From contig OX596342.1 of assembly GCA_951394405.1 (NCBI GenBank), positions 806,001 to 870,000 on the forward strand: DNA of 64,000 bases. Reading direction: 5' to 3'. The stretch comes from Coprinellus micaceus (Eukaryota > Basidiomycota > Agaricomycetes > Agaricales > Psathyrellaceae). A program made the translations under genes and the position numbers. The notes below the pieces were generated by a model. That model searched no databases, was not told the origin of the DNA, and saw only the letters and a program-made list of their open reading frames with translations. Positions 58,776 through 64,000 of this stretch are shown in pieces (within the stretch, counting starts at the first letter, position 1; each line of letters begins with the position of its first letter).

Positions 58776-60913
58776 ATGAGGTTTGGACTTCCCCGGTCGG
58801 CGTCCCCATCGCCATCGAGGGGGTGAGTTTAACGCTCGATCTTGCGTTGTCTGCTGCGAACTGACGTGGTTGGGACACAGGTATCGGCGGGGAGCCTCGA
58901 CGTTTGGGCTGCACTCGGACTCAGAGAGCGATGACGAGTATGGCTATCACGCATTCAACTACAACTCTGATTCTAGCTCCTCGAGCTCTTCTTCCTCGTC
59001 CTCCGCTTCGTCATCGTCATCGTCATCACCATCCCCCGCGCAGAATCTGGCGGCTGGGTTCGATTCTTTACGGTACTATCCTAGCCGTTTTCTGGTCCCA
59101 AGACTGACTGTGGCTTAGGCTGAACAAATCTCAAGATGGGCGTGTTCGCAGTCCCGAGGAAACGCGAGAGAAGGACGAGGCGATTGCGACTATCCGGCTG
59201 TGGACGCGCCATCGCGACCCGTACGAGGAATGGGAGAAGCAGACGAGGCAGGACGCGTTTGTGCGTGGGCATCCATCCTTTCACTCTCTGCGACTGACGT
59301 GCAATAGAAATCGGCCAGGAGACAGTTCTCCGCAGCAGAAACGAACCTCAACGAGTCTCAAATGCGCGACGAGTCGCTGGCGCAGAGCCATGCGCGGGAG
59401 ATGACCGAAATCGAGCAGCAGTTGTCGGCGTTCAGGCTGCAGCAGGAACGTGAAGAGGCTGACCTGCGCGAAAAGTGGAAGGTGCGGGAGAAGAACCTTT
59501 GGGAGAGGATCGAGGCTGTCATTCAGATCGAGGAGGACAAGGTGAAAGCGCGATTGGAGGAAGAGCGGAGGAAGAGGGAAGAGGAAGAGAAGAAGAAGAG
59601 GGAGGAGGAGCTTAGGCGGAAGTTGGCGGAGGAGAAGAGGAAGGCGGAGGAAGAGAAGCAGAAGCAGGAGGAGGAGGTGAGGAGGAAGCAGGAGGAGGAG
59701 AGGAAGAAGAGGGAGGCGGCGGAGATGGAAGAAGAGAGGATGAGGAAGGAGAAGGAGCTCGCAGACGCGGAGACGAGGAAGAAGCTAGGGTACCAGACGG
59801 CGTCGGAAGACTGGACCCATGCACGAGAGAGTTTACTGGTGAGGGGCACGATCCCCCCACCGCGGCCTTTGCTGACCATGCTCACAGGCACTGAAAGACA
59901 ATGTCATGGCCGTCGTGAAGTCCGACAAAGCACTCAAGTCGGAATGGAGCAAAGTCAGGCGACAAATAACACCCAAGGTCGGGCAAATCACGAACGACGA
60001 GGAGTCAATAGAAACGATCGTGAGTCCCTCCTGCCATCCATTAGTGTCTTTATGTCCTGATTATCCGTCGTGCAGTCGACACAACTCCTGCAACTTATCC
60101 GGCCCAACCCACCGCACAAACCTATCGTGTACGCCGCTCTCTGCAACTCCCTCGCCAAAGCCATCCTTCTCCAAGCCGAAACCGAAGTCACCGCCGAAAA
60201 ACGCGCTGCAATCCCCCTCGCACGCGTAACATTCAACCTGCTCACCGCCCTCGATATGTTTCCCGAAGTCTTTTGGTCGAAGCTCGTACAGCGAGTCGGT
60301 GGGTGGCCCGTCCCAACCATTATCCCAGAAACAGATATCGACGGCCGACGGTGGGGTGCAGGCCCTAAAGGCAAGGGCCGTGGGGGCGATAAGGAAAGGT
60401 ACAGGGTGATGGGGTACAGGGCTAGTAGTACTAGTGATAACGCTCTGGAGGCGCCGAGTGAGTACTCAGTGAGAGTGGCGGGGATTATGAGGGTGTATTG
60501 GGAGGTTGTGAAAGTTCAGTTGAGGTTCCCGGAGAGGGCCCCGCCTGTGGGTCCATTTGCGATGCCGAAGTTTTGGGTGTGGTTTGCGAGGATATTAGAT
60601 TCGAAGGCGTTGATGGATACAGCTGTCTGTGCGGAGCTCATTTACAGTAAGTGCATCCTTCGTTCTGTTAGCATTTGTCGCGGCGCTCAGCATGGATACC
60701 TTCGCAGCTGCCTTGGAAGTCATGGGCGCAGAGGCCGCTGATATCTGGGGCGTCCAGTGGATCAAGGTTCTTCAGCTTATTTACGAAGGCGCGAGTATGG
60801 GTGTCTTCGGACAAGCGGGCAAGCTCCTCGGTGGGGATTCGCCTGAGGGAAAAGCCGCGAAGGCCAGAGTCCAGATGGAAATTGAACGTATCGTGAGCGG
60901 GAGGGCGAAGTAG
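58776..60913 (+). CDS. GLE1: Gle1-like nucleoporin / mRNA export factor
   Basis: Seven exons (58776-58822, 58881-59072, 59119-59260, 59308-59838, 59888-60019, 60076-60646, 60708-60913) join to 606 residues. A Ser-rich N-terminus with a run of about 25 serines (58970-59035) is followed by a long coiled coil of Glu/Lys/Arg (59350-59780, KREEEEKKKREEELRRK). The C-terminal Gle1 domain has YAALCNSLAKAILLQAETEV, then LARVTFNLLTALDMFPEVFW and RVGGWPVPTIIP. In yeast Gle1 with inositol hexakisphosphate activates the helicase Dbp5 at the nuclear pore. Length and order match fungal Gle1. The coiled coil is encoded by a near-repetitive GAGGAG/AAG stretch. Confidence 0.88.
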
Positions 60914-62940
60914 GTGGGTGCGTATACCCAGTACGTATGTTTTCCGCTTTCTCGATTACTGAAACTCACATCTCTTCTAGGAGCCTCTCCGATTTTTATT
61001 TGTGGATCTATTGGTAGTGTTATGACTAGGAAGGCTGTGAGTTTTTTGCCTCTCTCTTTCGCTTACGTGCTGCTTACTATAGCCCTTCAGATTTACGATG
61101 TATTGTACACTTCTAATGATGGACCTCGCGACCGAACGTTCCCTGTCCCCTATCTTCTCGTAAAGTCGTAAGGACCGGCCTTCCCGGGGAACTGCCAGCT
61201 CGTCATCGATCACCGGGCACATACAAGCCTGCCGACAGCTGCCCATCGATACCCATCGAGGCTGCACAGATTGCGGCTGGATGAGAGCCACAGGAGCGCC
61301 CAAAGGTTTGCAGATGGGCAAGTCGGCTCACGGTGTTGGTTTGTTTTGGAAATGGTAACCAATAATTTCCGCATAGTACCGGACAACGTCCCGCCACCCA
61401 GTTGGTCAGAATAACCCTCCTCCCTCAACAGCCCAAAAACATTGTTTACTGTGTCTGTCTTACTGGCCCAAGCCCTATGACATCACCTGCTGGGGACGTA
61501 TGCAGAGCAGGCGAGTGACTACACATCTCCCGCCCTCTCTGGCTGATCATACTCATCCGCCTCTTTGCATTATCCAGCCAGTCCGGCTTCTCATATCCCC
61601 GCTGCGACATGGTCGAAACACTCGGTCCCCAATACTTCAAGCATATTTCTGTCATTTGCATTTGCAGACTTCACCTCTCGGTATGTTGGTGGCCATGATC
61701 AATTGGGCTTATGGGTAGGTGTGGGTCCAAAACAGAACATTGCACATCGTGCGAACGCCGCATTGGGCTGCTGAATGTTGGAACACCTTTCATTCGAGCA
61801 CTACGATCGCGCGGAGTCGGCTGCTACGTCGTCCCAGGCGTTCTCGACGATGCCGCAGTTGTTGACCACAACCGCGTTTCAGGAGGTTTCAGGGTGTTCG
61901 TTCTCCCTGCCACCATCCTTCCGTTGTCTTCCCATCTCCTGATGCACCACCGGAATTTTTCCCGGCCCTGTCGGGTGTGGAAAGCGGATTCCATGGCCCA
62001 TGGATCAACGTTCGTTGCAGTATCGGTCAGCCAGTAAGAGCGATCGTCTTCTTACACAACAATTTGCAACTGAGAACCAGCCTTGCAGACTGCCTCGCAT
62101 ACCGTTACGCGCTTAATCCGACCCAAACCAGGAAACAGAGCTGGCAACAGCCACTGACTCCATCTCCGGCTGTGAATGATTCCTCCGCCTCGGATAGACG
62201 CGTTACGAGATGGGTTGCTGGTGAATAGGCCCTGCATCAGCGCATTTATGTTGAGCTTAGCAATGCGGTGGATAAGGTTCCCGACTTTCCTGGGATGGCA
62301 TTCACTAACACTATTCTGAGGTGGGAGTCGAATCAACGTGAGTTTGAGCCCTCGAGTAACAGTGACTCGCGACGAGTCGGGCAAAGCGGGTCAAATATTG
62401 GTGCCTCCCTTAGGCGCCATGTACCTAACTGATGACTTCTCCCCGCTGTATCTCTTGGCTGCCGCTTGGGCTAACTTGAAGGACGCCCACTGTCACGCAA
62501 TAGGCGCTGAAGCCTCAGTTTTGTCGTGGAATTCCGGGCGACACGGCAAAGGTGACTATCCAACCGAAGCCTTACCGCGCCAAGCCTTACTTCCATAGAT
62601 TTTTTGAAACTCGTATCACAGAAACTTGCACGCCCATCAGACACCATCATTGCCACCATACGTCCACCACAGGCCGGCGCTGATCCAGGCTGATCCTCCA
62701 ACTTCCTCCAAGCCTTTCGCCTTTGCCTCCCGATTGCCGAAGTGCCATGGGATAGGACTTTGTCGGTTGCAATACCGCGCCAGATATAAGGCAGTCGCAG
62801 GCCATTCCTGTTTCTTCAGCTGGTCTCCCCCCCGTCATTCCAAACAGTCACTAGGAACACGTTGATCGTTTCCCCTCCCTTCAATTTCACCCACTCTCAA
62901 ATTTTAGTCCTCCACACCCAACCTTTTCATTTATATCAAA
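60914..62940. other. Intergenic, 2.0 kb
   Basis: No supported gene; only short frames without borders or motifs. The last 50 bp before 62941 look like a 5' UTR (TTCATTTATATCAAA directly before the ATG). Confidence 0.45.
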
Positions 62941-64000
62941 ATGGTCCGCCTTGCCACTGCTGCTGTCGCCGCTCTTGTTATCGTCCCTGCCATCGCTGCC
63001 CCCATTGCTCAGCAAGGAAACGAAGACTTTGAAGCACGCTCGTTCGACGAGTGCGTATTTTCTGTTGCTTATACACAGCAATCTGAGCTGACCCGTTTCT
63101 CATTTAGCTTTGAAACTGAATTCGCCGCACGTGCCGAAGATGCACCAGAATTCGAAATGAGGAGCCCTGCCATCAGGGTTGGCTCTCTGGTGCGGACTAT
63201 CGGTAAAGCGCTCCCATGGGCCGGCACCGTTGCTGGATTTGGCGCAGGTGGCCTTGGCCTCGGTCTCGGTGCCCTTGCCAACCAGAAGAGTGGTCGTTCG
63301 TTCGACGAGGACGACGAACTCTTCGTCCGTGAGATCGAGGATGAACTCGACGCTCGTGCAGGGGCCGGCGCCTTGAAGTTTGCCAAGAGTGCGCTGGGTG
63401 CTTTCGGTGCACTCGGTACTGGCGTTTCCATCTTCACTGCGTACGTCTACTTGCTCCCCCATGAGTCGCACCCTCTCAATCGGTTTCTCTTTGCAGTTTG
63501 AAGCCCCTCGGGCAGAAGAAGGAAGCCCGCTCGTTCGATGAGTTTGACGAACTCGAAATGCGGGACTTCGAGGACCTCGACGCGCGTGAGCCTATCAACC
63601 CGGCGGCTCTCCTGCGGATCGGAAGGACCCTCGGTACTGGTATCAGCAAAGTCAAGCCTTGGATCGGTACCGTTGCTGGAATTGGCGCTGGCGGACTCGG
63701 CCTAGGTCTCGGCGCCGTTGCCAACCAGAAGAGCGGTCGTTCGTTTGATGAGGACGACGAGCTCTTCGCTCGTGAGGTCGAGGACGAACTCGAGGCCCGG
63801 GCAGGGGCCGGCGCCTTGAAGTTTGCCAAGAGTGCTCTCGGTGCCTTCGGTGCTTTCGGTACCGGTGTTTCCATCTTTACTGCGTACGTCCTCCCTTATT
63901 CCATCTCCCTTCCGGTGTACACTCGCTCACCTAACCCTCGCAACAGTCTCAAGCCTTTGGGCCAGCGCCAGCAAGCGCGTGAGTTCATCGACGAACTTGA
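62941..64000 (+). CDS. Secreted protein made of repeated exons, runs off right edge
   Basis: Signal peptide MVRLATAAVAALVIVPAIAA, then exons 62941-63050, 63108-63440, 63497-63883 and 63947 onward. All introns are in the same phase (codon position 2). Exons 2 and 3 encode the same unit: an acidic part, a Gly-rich hydrophobic part (GTVAGIGAGGLGLGLGA), NQKSGRSFDEDDELF, then a short amphipathic piece (GALKFAKSALGAFGALGTG) ending at the intron as SIFTA. Exons 3 and 4 open LKPLGQ. Segments are bounded by Ala-Arg after an acidic or Gln residue (FEAR, LDAR, LEAR, QQAR), possible processing sites; there is no KR/RR Kex2 site. No family recognised. I make no claim on activity. Confidence 0.8.

Noticed and set aside
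59523..59891. Ser-rich frames opposite the Gle1 coiled coil
   Set aside because: Antisense of GAG/AAG codons.

Overview
The window is nuclear DNA of a filamentous basidiomycete, most likely an Agaricomycete. The genes are cut by many 50-60 nt GT-AG introns. The content includes a BEACH protein, an ABCC pump, MYND and F-box proteins, ferric reductases, and Nop4 and Gle1 homologues, with no operons and no bacterial signals. Joined exons give intact frames for the ABC transporter (1406 codons), both ferric reductases (681 and 653), both MYND proteins (726 and 607), the mitochondrial carrier (326), Gle1 (606) and two smaller genes. I therefore trust those models. Species cannot be named from the sequence.

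Left part (1-34 kb) is a rearranged region. A BEACH-family gene enters from the left edge on the minus strand. A piece of it, together with its upstream neighbour (an EthD/Dabb-like gene), recurs almost unchanged but inverted at 22.67-25.69 kb. A further 1.1 kb piece of that second copy recurs inverted again at 29.9-31.0 kb. Beside each of the three copies lies a paralogue of a 270-residue protein with a PD-(D/E)XK-nuclease-like pattern (P1 5.2-6.05 kb, P2 28.0-28.8 kb, P3 32.6-33.4 kb), and these paralogues share 3' flanks as well as coding sequence. Between the first two copies lie an ABCC drug transporter, a MYND protein (MYND1), a ferric reductase (FRE1) and a mitochondrial dicarboxylate-type carrier.

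Middle and right part (34-58 kb): a small conserved unknown gene, an F-box protein, a second MYND protein and a second ferric reductase (FRE2). FRE2 is flanked by two paralogues of an unnamed multi-pass membrane protein (XA, XB) with Ser/Thr-rich loops. The MYND and FRE pair therefore occurs twice. Conserved promoter elements are visible before both FRE genes and before both X genes.

Right end (55-64 kb): the housekeeping genes NOP4 (ribosome biogenesis) and GLE1 (mRNA export) are divergently arranged. After a 2 kb gap comes a secreted protein built of repeated exons that runs off the window.
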